A stretch of DNA of 64,000 nucleotides, taken from the NCBI RefSeq assembly GCF_047511655.1, contig NC_133387.1:41458853-41522852 (forward strand), read 5' to 3'. Positions 37,905 to 50,128 of this stretch are shown piece by piece. Made by a program: the position numbers and the translations under genes. Positions within the stretch are counted from its first letter, which is position 1, and each line of letters starts with the position of its first letter. Under the pieces are notes generated by a model. The model ran no database searches, was not told where the DNA came from, and saw only the letters and a list, made by a program, of their open reading frames with translations. The stretch comes from Castor canadensis. Its lineage: Eukaryota; Chordata; Mammalia; Rodentia; Castoridae.

Positions 37905-38085
37905 TCTGCTGTAGTTCTCAAGTTTGGCTGAATATGAGAATCATATGAGAGTTATAAAATCCTCTTGCTGATTCTCAGTCCATACTCTAGGTGATCCAAA
38001 ATCCAAGTCTTTTGGAAAGTGACTCAGTCAACAACAGTCTTTAACTCCCAGAGGTGATTCCAAGTGTTAGCCCTAGTTGAAACTT
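37905..38085. mobile_element. hAT-Charlie-type remnant (MER58-like)
   Basis: This is a short, internally semi-palindromic stretch. 'atatgagaatcatatgagag' on the left has a diverged inverted partner, 'cagaggtgattccaagtgtt', on the right. This fits a non-autonomous hAT element of the MER58 kind. The family name is tentative. Confidence 0.5.
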
Positions 38086-38089
38086 AAGC

Positions 38090-38295
38090 TGCATCAGAAT
38101 CCCCAGAAGTCTTATTAAAACACATTGCTGGGCTCTATCCTTAAATTTTGTCATTTATATAGTCACAAATGATTTGTATTTATAACAAGTAGATGATGCT
38201 AAAGCTGGGTCTCTCTGGGATGCAATGTGAGATTCTACATTCCTGTGGGGCTGTCATGTGATCTGAGGTTGCTGATCCTCAAATCATACCTCAAG
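38090..38295 (+). mobile_element. hAT-Charlie MER5-like remnant
   Basis: It follows the MER5 order: 'aagctgcatcagaatcccca', 'ttattaaaacacattgctgg' and, further on, 'gtatttataacaagtagatg' and 'atgctaaagctgggtctctc'. The ends are decayed. Confidence 0.6.
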
Positions 38296-38311
38296 TAGAA
38301 AAGTTTTAAAG

Positions 38312-38450
38312 CAGTGGTCCTCAAACTTTAACATGCATGAGATCATTACACACTTGTGGAAACACAGAGTCCTGAACTCCATCAGCAGATCCTGATTGAA
38401 GTAGCTCCTGGGCAAGGCTAGTGCTTCCAGTCCAACACTTTACAGCACTG
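38312..38450 (+). mobile_element. hAT-Charlie MER5A-like element with TSD
   Basis: The element opens 'cagtggtcctcaaacttta' and closes 'ttacagcactg', the expected hAT terminal inverted repeats. It is bounded by ttttaaag (38304-38311) and ttctaaag (38451-38458), 7 of 8 identical. Confidence 0.8.
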
Positions 38451-38458
38451 TTCTAAAG

Positions 38459-38690
38459 CAATGGTTCTGAAGCAGGGCTGAATTTTTTTCCCCTGAGGAG
38501 ACATTTGGTAGGATCTGGACATATTTTTGATTGTTACACTGGATCAAAGTGGGGAGGAGGATTGAGAGTGAGTGTTATTGAGATTTAGTGAGTAGAGGTC
38601 AGGGATGCAGCTATGCATTGCATATAATATAGCGCCCACAACAAATTACGCAGCCTAAAATGTCAATATTGTCAAGGTTGAGAAGCCCAG
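38459..38690 (+). mobile_element. hAT-Charlie MER20-like element with TSD
   Basis: It opens 'caatggttctgaagcagggc' and contains 'tgaggagacatttggtagga', 'gtagaggtcagggatgcagc' and 'cctaaaatgtcaatattgtc', closing 'gttgagaagcccag'. This is the MER20 layout. The flanks are ttctaaag (38451-38458) and ctctaagg (38691-38698), 6 of 8 identical. Some MER20 copies act as enhancers in endometrium; nothing here shows that for this copy. Confidence 0.85.
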
Positions 38691-38698
38691 CTCTAAGG

Positions 38699-39195
38699 AT
38701 GGCTATTAAAAACATTCAACTGCTCCTCCCTCTATCTCTGTTCTGATTTTGTAATTCCTATGAGAAAAATGCTATTGTTCCAGCTTAGGAAAAGTGTCTA
38801 CCCCTGGATGAATCACCTCTATAGGGAAGCAAGAACTTGTAGCACACACATGACTGCTGGAGACTCAGTGCTAGGAAAGAAGCAATCTTAGATACACAGT
38901 GAGCTATTCTGAAAGTCAAAAGAAGCTTAGACAATGGCGTTCCCTAGAGCAGGTGTGGCATGGTGAATAGGCATCTCTTTCTGAGGAGTGAAGAGAGCAA
39001 TGAGTCTTCACAACTTCACAGGTTCTTGATGCCCATGCAGCTGAAAAGAGTTTCCCATGTTTACTTACTTCCCAGATTTTCTGGAAATAAATCCTCTTAT
39101 CTGAAGTAATTGAGCCTATATTTTTTTCCTTGCAAACTAAAGTACACATGCAGGTTGTCAGGAACACATGTTGTGCACATATCTGAGCAGGCACT

Positions 39196-39230
<35 letters not shown>

Positions 39231-39425
39231 TTTCAGGGTTGTTTCATTTTGAACTTTCAATCTGTCCCATATAGGAACTGATGAAAAACACAACCAGTTG
39301 CAGTCCAAAGGAATGACCTGCCCAGTTTTATGGGCTCAACTTTCATTTTAGTTTTTTAGTGTTCTATTAGCACAAACTTCTTTATGCTACTGAATTCTCT
39401 TCTGGAATTGTTATTTTCTTAAAGA
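38699..39425. other. Intergenic with (CA)n microsatellite
   Basis: No gene. An (AC)n run of about 14 units lies at 39201-39229. Confidence 0.6.
39201..39229 (+). repeat. (CA)n microsatellite
   Basis: This is an uninterrupted run of alternating CA and is likely polymorphic in length. Confidence 0.95.
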
Positions 39426-39428
39426 GCA

Positions 39429-39690
39429 GTAATAATAGCTACTCTTTATTGAGTATGATTTAGACTCTGTTCTGAATACCTGTCAATCCAGCTATAGATA
39501 GACACACATACACAATAATATATAACCAATTTCATCCTTATAAAATTCATATGATAGTGCAGTTTTTATCAGTGAAGAAAATTGGTCTTAAAGCAGTTAG
39601 ACAACTTACCGAAAGTAATATATTTTAGCAATAATTGAACTTGCACACAAATCCTTTGTGTAAAACACAATGTCTTGTACTTAACTACTA
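39429..39690 (-). mobile_element. MIR SINE (antisense)
   Basis: The antisense MIR order can be followed through 'aataatagctactctttatt', 'ttcatccttataaaattcat', 'agtgaagaaaattggtctta' and 'tagacaacttaccgaaagta', ending 'aatgtcttgtacttaactac'. A small insertion of 'gatagacacacatacac' interrupts it. Confidence 0.7.
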
Positions 39691-41588
39691 TATGTTCCAT
39701 TTTTCTTTACCCTGCCATCATCCCACCAACTATCTCCCTAGCTGCAGTGAAGCAAAACTTTCCTCATGTGATGCATATTATTTCAAAACTAGACGTTAGC
39801 TAGAACATGAGTCCAAAGTGCATGTTTTACCTGCAAACTTAGAGCAAAACCTGACCGGAGAACAAATTTTCAAATAGATATGTATTTAGTAAACTTTTTA
39901 CTGTAGCAAGGTCTTTTAAATTTATAGGAAATTTGCAAACATAGTACAGAGTTCTTTTATACTCCTCACCCAGTTTGCCTTCTGTAATTTCAAACAGATG
40001 GTAAAGTAAACTCAGAACCAGCAAGTCCTTATTGCAACCAATTTCTGAACAAAGACACCACACACGAGCCTATAACTGCAACCAGCTCCCTGTAGGTCAC
40101 CCGGCAACATGCTGTCAGATCAGCCCAGCTGGAATGAACCCTGGTGTCAAAGAATGTACCCAGAATCTCCCAGTGCTTTGTGAATTTTAGAGCTGGCACT
40201 TACTGGCTCTTACAACAGAGGGTAAATGAATGGAGGATGCTCGTGCCATGCCAGCACCTCAGAAGGCTCTATCTCACTTAGATCATCCAAGCCATTGGCC
40301 AGACATCTTATTCCCTGTGCTTTGTACAATGCCAAGTGTACTGCAAATGATTCTCAAGTGCTAAATGATGACAGTGTCGAGCTTTCATGGACTATTTGTG
40401 GTAGTCATTCCTTATTCTCATCCTATTAAGTGTTGTAGTCTCTGCTCTTGGTGAGAAAGAGTGTTATGGGTGACAAGATGGACACTCAGTTAAAAAACAT
40501 CTTCAGAAATAGAACTCCTTGCTTCCAATCATTTCAAACTTTTATAGCATTCAACTGGAGCAAAGCATAAAAAGTTTAAACAGCTTGTCCTTTATGCTAG
40601 TTGCAAAATTTACAACCACCCCTCTACCTGCATCTTCTCAGATCCTATCTGCCTTTGAGGACTAACATGACATAATTCTACTCAAGTGTAATAGTGTAAT
40701 GGTGAAGAGGAATTTTCTGCTTGGAAGAGACCATCTCATTTCAATATGCTGTGACATCTTTTGGAAACCAATATCCTCTATAATGGGGAATGGCTGCAGA
40801 TCAAGGGCAATCATTTCTGTGATTTATGAGCAGTGCAAGCAGATGGTTTTTTGAATATTTGGCCTTTTCCCAAAAACCTCATGCAAGCTAAGCTGTTGTA
40901 TCTTATTGCATGAAAAGCCTGAGTTTCTAGGTGAGGGATGGACTGACTCAAAATCTGCCTTTGCACTTGAAAACAGGGGCAGAAGATGCTGCTAATCCAA
41001 AGAGAACTGGGGAAACTGTTTTTCTTTAAAAAAAAAATCTACAGTTAGAAAACTATAAACCATGCTGTGCCATCCAAAAAGAGAGAGTGCCAGATATCTG
41101 GTCTGCAAGGTGAAGATGTCTCACTTTGCCATAGTTATTAGATTATCAATTTTCTCCCCTCAAGACCTGTGTGATTCCCAGGGAACACTATTAGCCTGGC
41201 AAGGACTAATTACAACCCTGAGAAAGGTGACCTTCCAAACAAAAGCAAAAAGGCAAACCAGTCTGTTATGTGAGGCACCTGGAAGATTAGGAGGTTTGGC
41301 TAGGATGCTAAACAGGACCTTGGGGAATAATATCTGATTAAAAAGGAGTATGTTGGGTAGTTTTAAGTGGGAGGCCTGAGTGAGCAGGACTAGAGCCTGA
41401 ACCATGACTGGAAACATTAATTATCCGTAATAATCAATATTTGACACTGAAAGGCTTCTATTTCAATTTTGTTGGTCTTTTCACAGGTCAAAAAAGTGGA
41501 AAGTTTTTGACCTAACAATTGATATTGGAGAGGGAAATATCAATTCATTATTTCATTTCAGCATCAGAAAACTTGGGGCATTGCACAT
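39691..41588. other. Intergenic, no gene recognised
   Basis: There are several chance open frames, the longest at 41062-41337, without recognisable domains. A perfect 10-bp inverted repeat lies at 41517-41545. Confidence 0.55.
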
Positions 41589-41888
41589 TGTCTTAGCCTT
41601 TTTCAGGCTGCTATAAGCAGTAGAAACTTATTTCTCACAGTTTTGGAGACTGGAAAGTCCAAGACTGGGAAGCCAACAAATATGGTATTTGGTGCTGTCT
41701 TTCCGTACCTTTACATGGGGGAAGGGACAAGGCAACTCTATGGGGACTGTTTTAAGGTCACTAATTCATGAGGGTTCTGCCCTCATGATCTAATCACCTC
41801 CCAGAGTAGTACATCCTAATACCATCACATTGGTGAGTAGCTTTCAACATAGGAATTTGTGGGACACAAACATTTAGCCCATAGAACA
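41589..41888 (-). mobile_element. Solo MaLR-type LTR (MLT1/MST-like), antisense
   Basis: This 300-bp element has TG...CA ends. The phrases 'aggctgctataagcagtaga', 'tatttctcacagttttggag', 'ccctcatgatctaatcacct' and 'cctaataccatcacattggt' are the antisense of a MaLR LTR. No internal retroviral sequence is joined to it. The flanking 5-mers cacat and catat differ at one base and could be the target-site duplication. Confidence 0.8.
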
Positions 41889-43009
41889 CATATAAGTGAA
41901 AGAAACCAATCAGAGTGACATGAAAAGGGACCCACAAGAAGGACTTTCTCCACAATTAACATGTAAAACAATGTGTCTTAGCTTGAGCTTCTATTTGTTC
42001 CTCTGTCTTTCTTTTTTAGACAATTGCTATTGGAAAATGTACGAAGTCATCACAAGGACTCTTTATTGATTCCTTGTTCTTCAGTCAGCAATGAAACCCT
42101 CCCTATCCTCGGTTTCTCAGAGCCAAAACAGTGCAGCAACCTTCTCCTCCATGCAACTGGGCCTTCAGGAAAGGCGTTTGTTCCATCAGGAGCAAACTTT
42201 GAAGGTAACCAACAATATGTTTTAGATCCCACTGTTTTTATTTTTGAGTTGAAATAGAAAGCTCCTGTGCCTGTTAAAAGGATTTCAAGAATAAACAGCA
42301 AGAGAGAGAAGAGAAAGCTTTATTTCTTTTCTCAGTGTCACTAAATTGCCACAGAGGTTAGCTTCCCTTCTATGATGACTAGCATATATTTGGTTTAATT
42401 CACAGATTCCCTTTGCAAACAAGTATTAGACTCATTTGTCCTTTTTCACAGCTCCAGTGGCCAAACAGTGAATTCTCCTTAAGAATGTATCCCTGAGCAT
42501 CCTCAAGAGGTCTCATAATTTCAGTTCCATTAATATTCCTTTCATTCAACAAATTCTGTTCTTACTCATCCTCTTATTTAAACACTTCAATACCAATTTG
42601 ACAAATGTTTATCGAATGCCTGTATGAAGCTCTGGACACAGACCTGGCTTTCATCTCTGAGCTCAGCAGATTAGACTCATGGCCTCATGAGGCTCATATA
42701 AAGTTGTGAATGTTTTTAACTGCATGTTAGTTGATTTTACCCTTAATAATTTCTTGAGTTAATTCATTAATGTTTGAATTGATTTTTGAAGAAGCAAAAA
42801 TTAATGCAAATCATCTTCCTATAAATTCTTAAGTTAAAGATAAATTCAAATCAGTTATTAGAAACAAACAATAGCAGTAAGAAACTTAACAATAATAGCA
42901 GTAATAACAGTAAGAAAATTAATAGCATTTATCAAATCTGTAACGAGAGGCAAACATTTTAGTGTTCAGTTTGGTATTGACAGTTTCTTATTTTAGGCAT
43001 TCTGACAGA
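41889..43009. other. Intergenic, no gene recognised
   Basis: No gene. An antisense L2/MIR-like patch may lie at about 42590-42690. Confidence 0.5.
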
Positions 43010-44985
43010 TATATACTGATATTTTAATTTGTATTTTATTAATACTTACTGATGGTGAAAGTGTTTTCACGTGTCTTTTTTCCGTTTGTGTATGCCATTT
43101 AGTGAAATTTCTATTCTTGTCTTCTCCCTTCCCTTTTTTCCTTTTTCATGGCTCTGAGGATCAAGCACAGAGCCTTGTGTATGCAAGCAAGCACTCTTCC
43201 ACTGACCTGCATCCTCAGCAAGAGCCTGTTTTTAAAGCTGGATAACTTGTTTTTGTTTCACTGTTGAATTTTGAGAACCCTTTGTACAATCTAGAAACTA
43301 ATCATTTATTACACATGCAGTTTGCAATTATTTTCTCATTAAAAGTCAGTAGCATTCTTTTCATCTACCTAAAGGAATCTTTCCAAAAGAAAAATTGGCT
43401 TTTACCTTAATGAAGACCAATTTCAACTTACTAATTTTTCCTTTAAGGGTCATACTTTTAGTGTCAAATGTCACTTGATCTCATATATTTTTTCTGCTTT
43501 TCCCCCCCAAAATTATAGTCTTATATTTTACCTTTAAACCTATTACCTATTTTGAGTTGATTTGTATATCATATTTTGGGAAATCTGTTTTTGGCTTCTG
43601 TGTTCTGCCCATTGATCTATGTATCTATTATTCTGCCAACAATATGCAGTGATAATTACTGTAGAAATTGGGTAAACAGTCTCCTTCCAATTTACCCCTT
43701 TTCTAATTGTTTCAGCTATTCATTTTCTTTGATTTTCTATGTAAATATTAAAATAATATTTTCTCTAACCAAAAAAGTTTGGGATTATGATGGAAATTGA
43801 ATTAAACCTGTGTATCAGTCATGGAGAAGTCACATCTTTATCACCTTAGTCTTTTAATCCATGAACACATATTTCTGTCTGGTTATTTATGACTTCTTTC
43901 CTTTCTTTCATTACTATTTTGTAATTTTCCTTACTCAAGTCTGTTTGTGTTTTGATATATTTACACCTAAGTATGTGTTCTTCTTTTTCTTGGGCAAATA
44001 TAAATGAAATTTTAATTTTTGTTCTCAATTTCATAACTGATACATAGAAACATGGTAGATTTTTTATGTCTCTATTATGTCTTGCAGTTTTGCTGAACTT
44101 ACTTATTTGTTCTAGGAGTTTTTCTGCAGATTATTTGGGATTTCTAGGTAGACACTTATACCATCTGGAAATAGAAATACCTATTTTAGGAGATTTTTAC
44201 CCATCTTGAATCCATATATCTTTGAGTTCCCGTTCTTGTTTTATGACTCTGACTAGAATTTCCAGCACTATGTTGAACAAGCAAGGTAAGAACAGATAGC
44301 ATTACTCTACTCACAATCTGAGGGAAAAGCATGTAGCATTTTGCATTAAATAAAGTTGTAACCATAGAATCTGGGTAGGAAATCTTTTATCAGATTGAGG
44401 AGCTCATCTCTATGACTGTATTCTAAAACTCTGTGGTGAATGTGTATTGAGTTATGTCAAATGCTTTTTCTGTTTCATTTGCTATGAGCATGTGATTTTC
44501 TTCTCTAACCTATTAAAATGGTTGATGATTTTCAAATATTCAGCCAGCTTTGCATTCTTGGAATAAACCTTATTTATTCATGATTCCTTGTGGTTTTAGT
44601 TGATTAGATTTGCTAATATTTTACTAAGGATTTCTGCATCTATGTTCATGAGGAATATTGGTCTGTAATTATGGTTTTGTACTTCATCTAATCTTAAGGT
44701 ATCAGAATAATACTAATATCATAAAGTGAATTGGGAATTGTTCCCTACTCTTCTAGTTTCTGAAAGAGATGGTATATATTTCCTGCCCATTTATCTTTAA
44801 ATATTTGCCAGAATTCTCCAGTGAAACCATCAAGGCCTGGGATTTTCTGATTTGGAAATTTTAAAATAATGAATTCAATTCCTTTAACAGTCAAAGGACT
44901 ACCAAATTATCTACTTTGCACTGGGTAAACTATGGTTACTTGTGTTTTTTGAGGAATTGACGCATTCATCTATGATATATAATTT
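43010..44985 (-). pseudogene. Old L1 ORF2 fragment (antisense), broken
   Basis: About 2 kb of L1M-type ORF2 lies in antisense. It can be followed from 'gatggtgaaagtgttttcac' near 43050 through 'attttgagttgatttgtata' (43550), 'ttgaacaagcaaggtaagaa' (44273) and 'atattggtctgtaattatgg' (44655). It ends at 'agaattctccagtgaaacca' (44812) and the text after it. These are the antisense strings of the reverse transcriptase coding region. No long open frame survives on the minus strand. An ID SINE interrupts it at 43129-43232. Confidence 0.85.
43129..43232 (-). mobile_element. ID SINE inserted in old L1 (antisense)
   Basis: A T-rich lead is followed by 'atggctctgaggatcaagca' and 'gcaagcaagcactcttccac', ending 'tgacctgcatcctcagc'. 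On the minus strand this is an ID element with B-box-like and A-box-like blocks. L1 text resumes on both sides, so the SINE is younger than the L1. Confidence 0.82.
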
Positions 44986-45780
44986 ACACGTATAAAGTTA
45001 TTCCCTGTGGCTTGCACTGACATATAGGGAGGAGGGTAACTGGACATTTTATCTCTGGGCAGTGGCTAACTTTCTGACTCTCCAAGAGATACCCTCGGAC
45101 ACCACTTGGGGAAGAGTGCCTTGTTGCTGCCTCAAAGCCTGTGAAGTATCCTCTGACATTACAGGGTAGGTAAAGACTTATTACTGCCCAGTAAATATGA
45201 AAGTCCTGGATCCCTGCTCAACCTTCTCAGGTACCACCCTGAGAGAAGAGATGAGGTCCTTTGTTACATTCTGCCAATTTCTTCTTAACTTGCATTGATG
45301 TGGATAAGGTAACATGACAGAATTTCTGTGGATATTGACTCTAGTAGAATTGTTCTTAATCTAAAAGTTTTTTTTTAATTATTTTTCTGGAGGCTAGTTT
45401 GGACTTTTTATTTTTTTATGTAGCCCCTTTGGTTTTTCTCAACTGTCGGTTTCTTTAGGACCAATTATAGAATATATGAGGGGAAAAGAAAATCCAAGAA
45501 ACTTACTATTGCATCATTCCTTGGGTCCCAAACTTCCCGGGTAGTCTACTTGCTTCTATCCACATTTCAGAGTCTTCTTATGTTGCTTATTTTGTAATAC
45601 ATTGTCCAGGGTTTTTAGTTATATTTAATATATACTCCATCTTTCCAGGAGCAGAATTCCCAGTTTCTTTAAAAATAAAAAAAAAATTTAATTATTGATA
45701 TATTTAAATGTATCTTTGATTAATCTTTTTCTTAATCAGATTTAATGTGTAGGGTATAACTCCTAAAGCTTATATAAACA

Positions 45781-45816
<36 letters not shown>

Positions 45817-46559
45817 CATAAATATATTTAAACTTAAAGTTTCTCTGATTCCTTTACAAACAAATGAAATGACTAGACAAAGAATTCATGGTTTGGTCTA
45901 AAATTATTTTTACTTGCTTCAAAATTCTAGAAATGCTACTCAATGTTATGCAGGCAAAGACTGAGATCAGCCTGACCTCTCAACTTTTTTTCTTTATGTT
46001 CAGAAGATTTTTTATCAACTATTGAAATTCAAAGATTTCTCCAGAATACATTTAGATAGTGTTTCTCCTTTTACCCAGTTTGCCACAAACACAGCTTCAT
46101 ATTATTCTTCAGTTCAGGAAGGTTTGGAACTAATATTCTCTGTTCAATTTGTTCACTCTTCTTGGAATACCAGTTTCTGAAATCAAACTTATATTCTTTG
46201 TCTATCATGCCTACAGTCTTCTTCTTAATTTCTTCTTCTTTGTTCTTGTTCTCCAAATTCTAGGAGAATTGTTCAAAGATATATATTAAGTTGCTTCTAA
46301 CACAGACTTTAATTTCTTCATTATATTTTTAATTTCTTTAAAATTTAAACTTTTCTTGATAATTCCCTTTAGACTTACAAACATGAAAAGCACAATTTTT
46401 CACTTTTTTATTTCCATGTCATCTTTCTGTTTATATTTCAGAGATTCCATGGTTTTTTTTTTTTTTTGGAGTTTAGCACATAATTAAGATGTAATTGTGT
46501 TCTGTCTAGTAAATCTTTTCTAGTTTAATAAGTAATATGTGAATAGAAAAATAAGCAAC
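44986..46559. other. Intergenic with (TA)n microsatellite, no gene recognised
   Basis: Some of this may be further L1 remnant, but I cannot align it. It contains a (TA)n array at 45786-45813 and a T-run at 46452-46467. Confidence 0.5.
45786..45813 (+). repeat. (TA)n microsatellite
   Basis: This is a pure alternating TA run of about 14 units. Confidence 0.95.
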
Positions 46560-46960
46560 TATGACAAAAACAAGTGTAATGGAAAACAAACCTCCCTCTT
46601 ATCCCAAATATGCTCTCTTTCTTGTAATCAAACATCATTAGTAATTTCTAAGTTCCATCCAGAAATGTTATGCATACTCATGTAAATGTATACTTGTCTT
46701 TTACTTTTTTAATATAAAAAATCATATTATATAGGCATGGCTTTTTAAAGACCATGTTCTACCCATTTTACTAACAACACAGAATTCCACTAAATGAATC
46801 TTCCTTGTTTATATATCTACTATCCTTTGATGGGCATTTAAGATGTCATTATTGCTTAACCATAGGAAATATTTTCAGAGAGCATGACTTCCTTTCAATC
46901 TTTTGGTTTTTTCTGGAGGAGTATTGATATTTGCATACTTATTTTCCTTTTTGCTTATTT
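46560..46960 (-). mobile_element. Old L1-type 3' fragment (antisense)
   Basis: The antisense L1 3' order can be followed through 'ccatccagaaatgttatgca', 'acagaattccactaaatgaa' and 'ctttgatgggcatttaagat'. It is highly diverged and the borders are approximate. Confidence 0.5.
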
Positions 46961-47099
46961 TCTTTTTAAAAATCTTGTTTGTATATCCTTAAATGATAAT
47001 AGACATATCAGACTTAGTGTTTACTAAAAATGGTTGACTTAACTGCCTTTGTTCCTCTCACTCCACCCACTGTTGTACAAATTGTGTCTTCTTTACAGA

Positions 47100-47290
47100 C
47101 ATAAAATTAGTGTGCTGATTGCTTTTATACACTCATTCAAATAAATGTGAAGAAATATACACAAAATGTTGAAAATGCTTATTTGTAAGTGGTTAAATTA
47201 GGGATATTTTCACAGTTATGCCTTTTTGTATTTTCTAAATATCATACATTGAAATTATCTTATTGTTATAAGAAGAAAAAAGGTAATGTA
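47100..47290 (+). mobile_element. Old L1-type 3' UTR end (sense)
   Basis: 'atacacaaaatgttgaaaat' and 'gtattttctaaatatcatac', then an A-rich end 'ataagaagaaaaaagg', parallel the tail of an L1M 3' UTR. Confidence 0.5.
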
Positions 47291-49055
47291 ACAAAAGTTT
47301 GAGATGTAGCATTTCAACAACAACAACAAAAAAAGATGTAGCAGTTCAACAACCAAAAATATGGAGCAGAGGTCCACTGAAGCTAACAGTTATCCAAAGG
47401 AAGAATTTCATCTCTACACAATTTTTCTAAGTATGTTGAAGTTATTCTGCTGGTGGCAAGTTTTCTCTTTGTCCTAGACCTCATAAAACAAATAGGGGAC
47501 ACTCTTAGATGCCAACTGAAAAATGTTTCTCTTCTCTTTACTGCTAACAAACCCCATTTTGTTTGGGAAGGAAATGTCAGCAAATCAAAGAATTTGATAG
47601 ACGAGAGATTGGTGGAATGACTATTTAAAGTGATTTGAGCAGTATCTAAAGATAGCAACCCAAAGAGATGAAACCTACTGTACATCTGAAAGAGAAAAGG
47701 TGTTAGAGGTTATTGAGTCCAAGGGAGAGCTGTGGTACAAAAGAAAGACTCCTGGCAAGATCTGTGATCTTTAGTATAGAGAGAATTATGTTTCTAAAAC
47801 CTAAAGAGAGTTGGAGCAACCAAAGCAGGAGTATCCTATAAAAGTTGCAGCCAAAAGAAAAAAAACTGTGATAATGCCAAGAAGAGGAACCAAAGGGAAA
47901 CAAATTCCCCCAACCATGCTATTCTCCTGGCTTCAGACTTCCTTCTATGTCTCTTGGTACTGAGACTCAATGAGAAGCCAGAAGCAAGGCAGTTCAGGTT
48001 ATGTAGGTACCAGAAATTAGACCCCTGGGGTCCAGAGCAGGTTTGGAAGAGCAGTGGAACATCAGTCTTCCATGCCCTGTCCTACATGCTCTTTCCACCC
48101 TTTTGTTCTGGCTATTTGCTGTGGCAACCAGCTGTAGCAATAGCAACACAGCAGGTCTCTCATGGGTCAAGTATTCTGGCCTTCAATGCAGAAAACGCCT
48201 GCATAAGACCAGCCTGTTCACCCATAGTGCAGCATACTAATCATGCCAGAAAGTTAGTAACCCCTATGGCAGCCCTAGGCCAATCAAGTTTGGAAGTAAA
48301 CAGATAAATGTACCCTCTTCCACTGTTAGAGCAAACAAGTCTGAGGCAAGTTTTATACAGCTCTGTAGAAAGTCCTCAGCAAACATGAACCCCAGTTGCA
48401 CGTAGGATTAACACTCAAACCTTAGTAACTCCACTTGTGAATTAGCTTTACTCCTTTCTTTGTTTTTCTTCTCTTAGTCTTTTGACTCTAGTTCCCTGTG
48501 ACCACTGTCCAAAATGAACTATATCTACCTATATCTCTTTTCTCAGCTTCTCCTTTTGGGGAAAACTCAAGCTGAAATAAGTAGTTAGAGGAACTCTGGA
48601 AGAGAAAAAGGAGAATAACCAGTCCACTTCTCCCAAGTGATACAAGTGCGAATTATCCCATTCCAAAATCCAGATGTTGGTCCTGATTAGTATAAAATAA
48701 TAGTTTAGAAAGGGCTATTTGACCAATTTTGGAGAATGATATGGTGGGAAGAGTATGTTATTAGGCAGTATAATGTAAGAGTAAACTATTACACAAGGGA
48801 AGTTACAAGTAGGTAGCTTAAAATGTGAAGCTGCCAAAAAAAAAAAAAAAAAACCTTAATTCCAGGGGTTTTGGTAAAAATGCATACCATCAATCCAATG
48901 ATAAAGCCTATCAAACCAAGACTGTTGGTGTGACAGTCCCAGATAAAAGCTGGGTCCCAGCAACTTGAGAAAAAGAGGAAAGAGAAAATAAATCTTATGG
49001 TTGCTACAATGCAAGAGGTGGAAAAGTTCAAGGTTTAACTGTTTCTCAAATGTGT
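47291..49055. other. Intergenic, no gene recognised
   Basis: There is no supported gene. The 117-codon frame 47954-48307 has no domain and no homology I know. An A-run lies at 48836-48853. Confidence 0.5.
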
Positions 49056-50128
49056 GGTTTGCTCCTGTTAGAATGGCTGTCATTATGAACACAATAGTAA
49101 ATACTGGTGAGAATTAGGGAAAAAGGAACCCTCATACTTTGTTGGTGGAAATGTAAATTAGTATAACCACTGTGGAAAACAGTATGGAGGCTCCTCAAAA
49201 AACTAAAAATAGGACTACATTATGATCCAGTAATGCTGCTCCTAGGCATACATCCGAAGGAATGTGAGTCAAATTTCAATAAAGGCACCTGCGCACTCAT
49301 GTTTATTGCAGCATAATTCACAATAGCTAAGCTATAGAAACACCCCAGATACCCTACAACTGATGAATTAACTAAGAAAATGTGGTATTTATATACAATG
49401 GAATTTTGTTTAGCCATAAAGAAGAATGAAATTTTGTTTTTCACAGGAAAATGGATGGAACTGGGGAATGTCATCTTAAGTGAAGTTAACCAGGTTCAGA
49501 AAGACAAAGTTCACATATTTTCACTCGTATGTGGAAGATAGATTCAGCACAAATGTGAGAATTATCATATATACATATAAATATACAGAACATGTTTCCA
49601 AAAATGGGACTGTTAAAAATTAAGGGAGGAGGAAAAGAAAAAAAGAGCGATAGAGAATGAATAATATAGAGATACATCACATCTGTACAGGAATAAGAAA
49701 ATGAAACACACTGAAAACTGTTGAGCAATAAAGGGTAGAGGGAAAAGGGGGAGGAAAAGCAGTAGAGGGGAGTAGATTGATTAAAGCACAATATATTTAC
49801 AGGTAAAATAGCAAGGCAAAATTTGCCACAGAACAACAAACAGACACAGGAATGTAAAACGGTCATGTTAAGGGGAGGGCATTAGTGAAGGGGGAAGGTA
49901 AATGAAGAGAGTAAAGGAGGGTGAATGTGGTTGATGTACTTTTTATACAAGTGTAAATATTGAACATTCAAACCTGTAGAAGTCACTTTAAGAAAGTGAA
50001 TAGTGTAGAAGGGATAACAATGGAAGGGATGACTAAATCAGGGTATAATACATGTATTTATGGAAATGTGACAATGAAACCCCCTGTATAACTATCATAT
50101 ACTAATAAAAGTGTTTAAAAAAAAAAGA
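49056..50128 (+). mobile_element. LINE-1 3' end, 5'-truncated (sense)
   Basis: It begins 'cctgttagaatggctgtcat', continues with 'ccactgtggaaaacagtatg', 'gcagcataattcacaatagc' and 'atggatggaactggggaatg', and ends with 'ctaataaaagtgtttaaaaa' plus a poly(A) tail (50117-50127). It covers the last part of ORF2 with stops and frameshifts. The A-tail is still recognisable. Confidence 0.88.

Noticed and set aside
39201..39229. CRISPR-like or functional repeat array
   Set aside because: It is a plain CA microsatellite; no spaced direct repeats occur anywhere in the window.
47954..48307. 117-codon open frame
   Set aside because: No domain, no splice sites, no paralogue I can recall; ordinary chance length for a 64-kb window.
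48789..49092. Open frames on the minus strand with hydrophobic text
   Set aside because: They cross the border into L1 sequence on the wrong strand and are read by chance.
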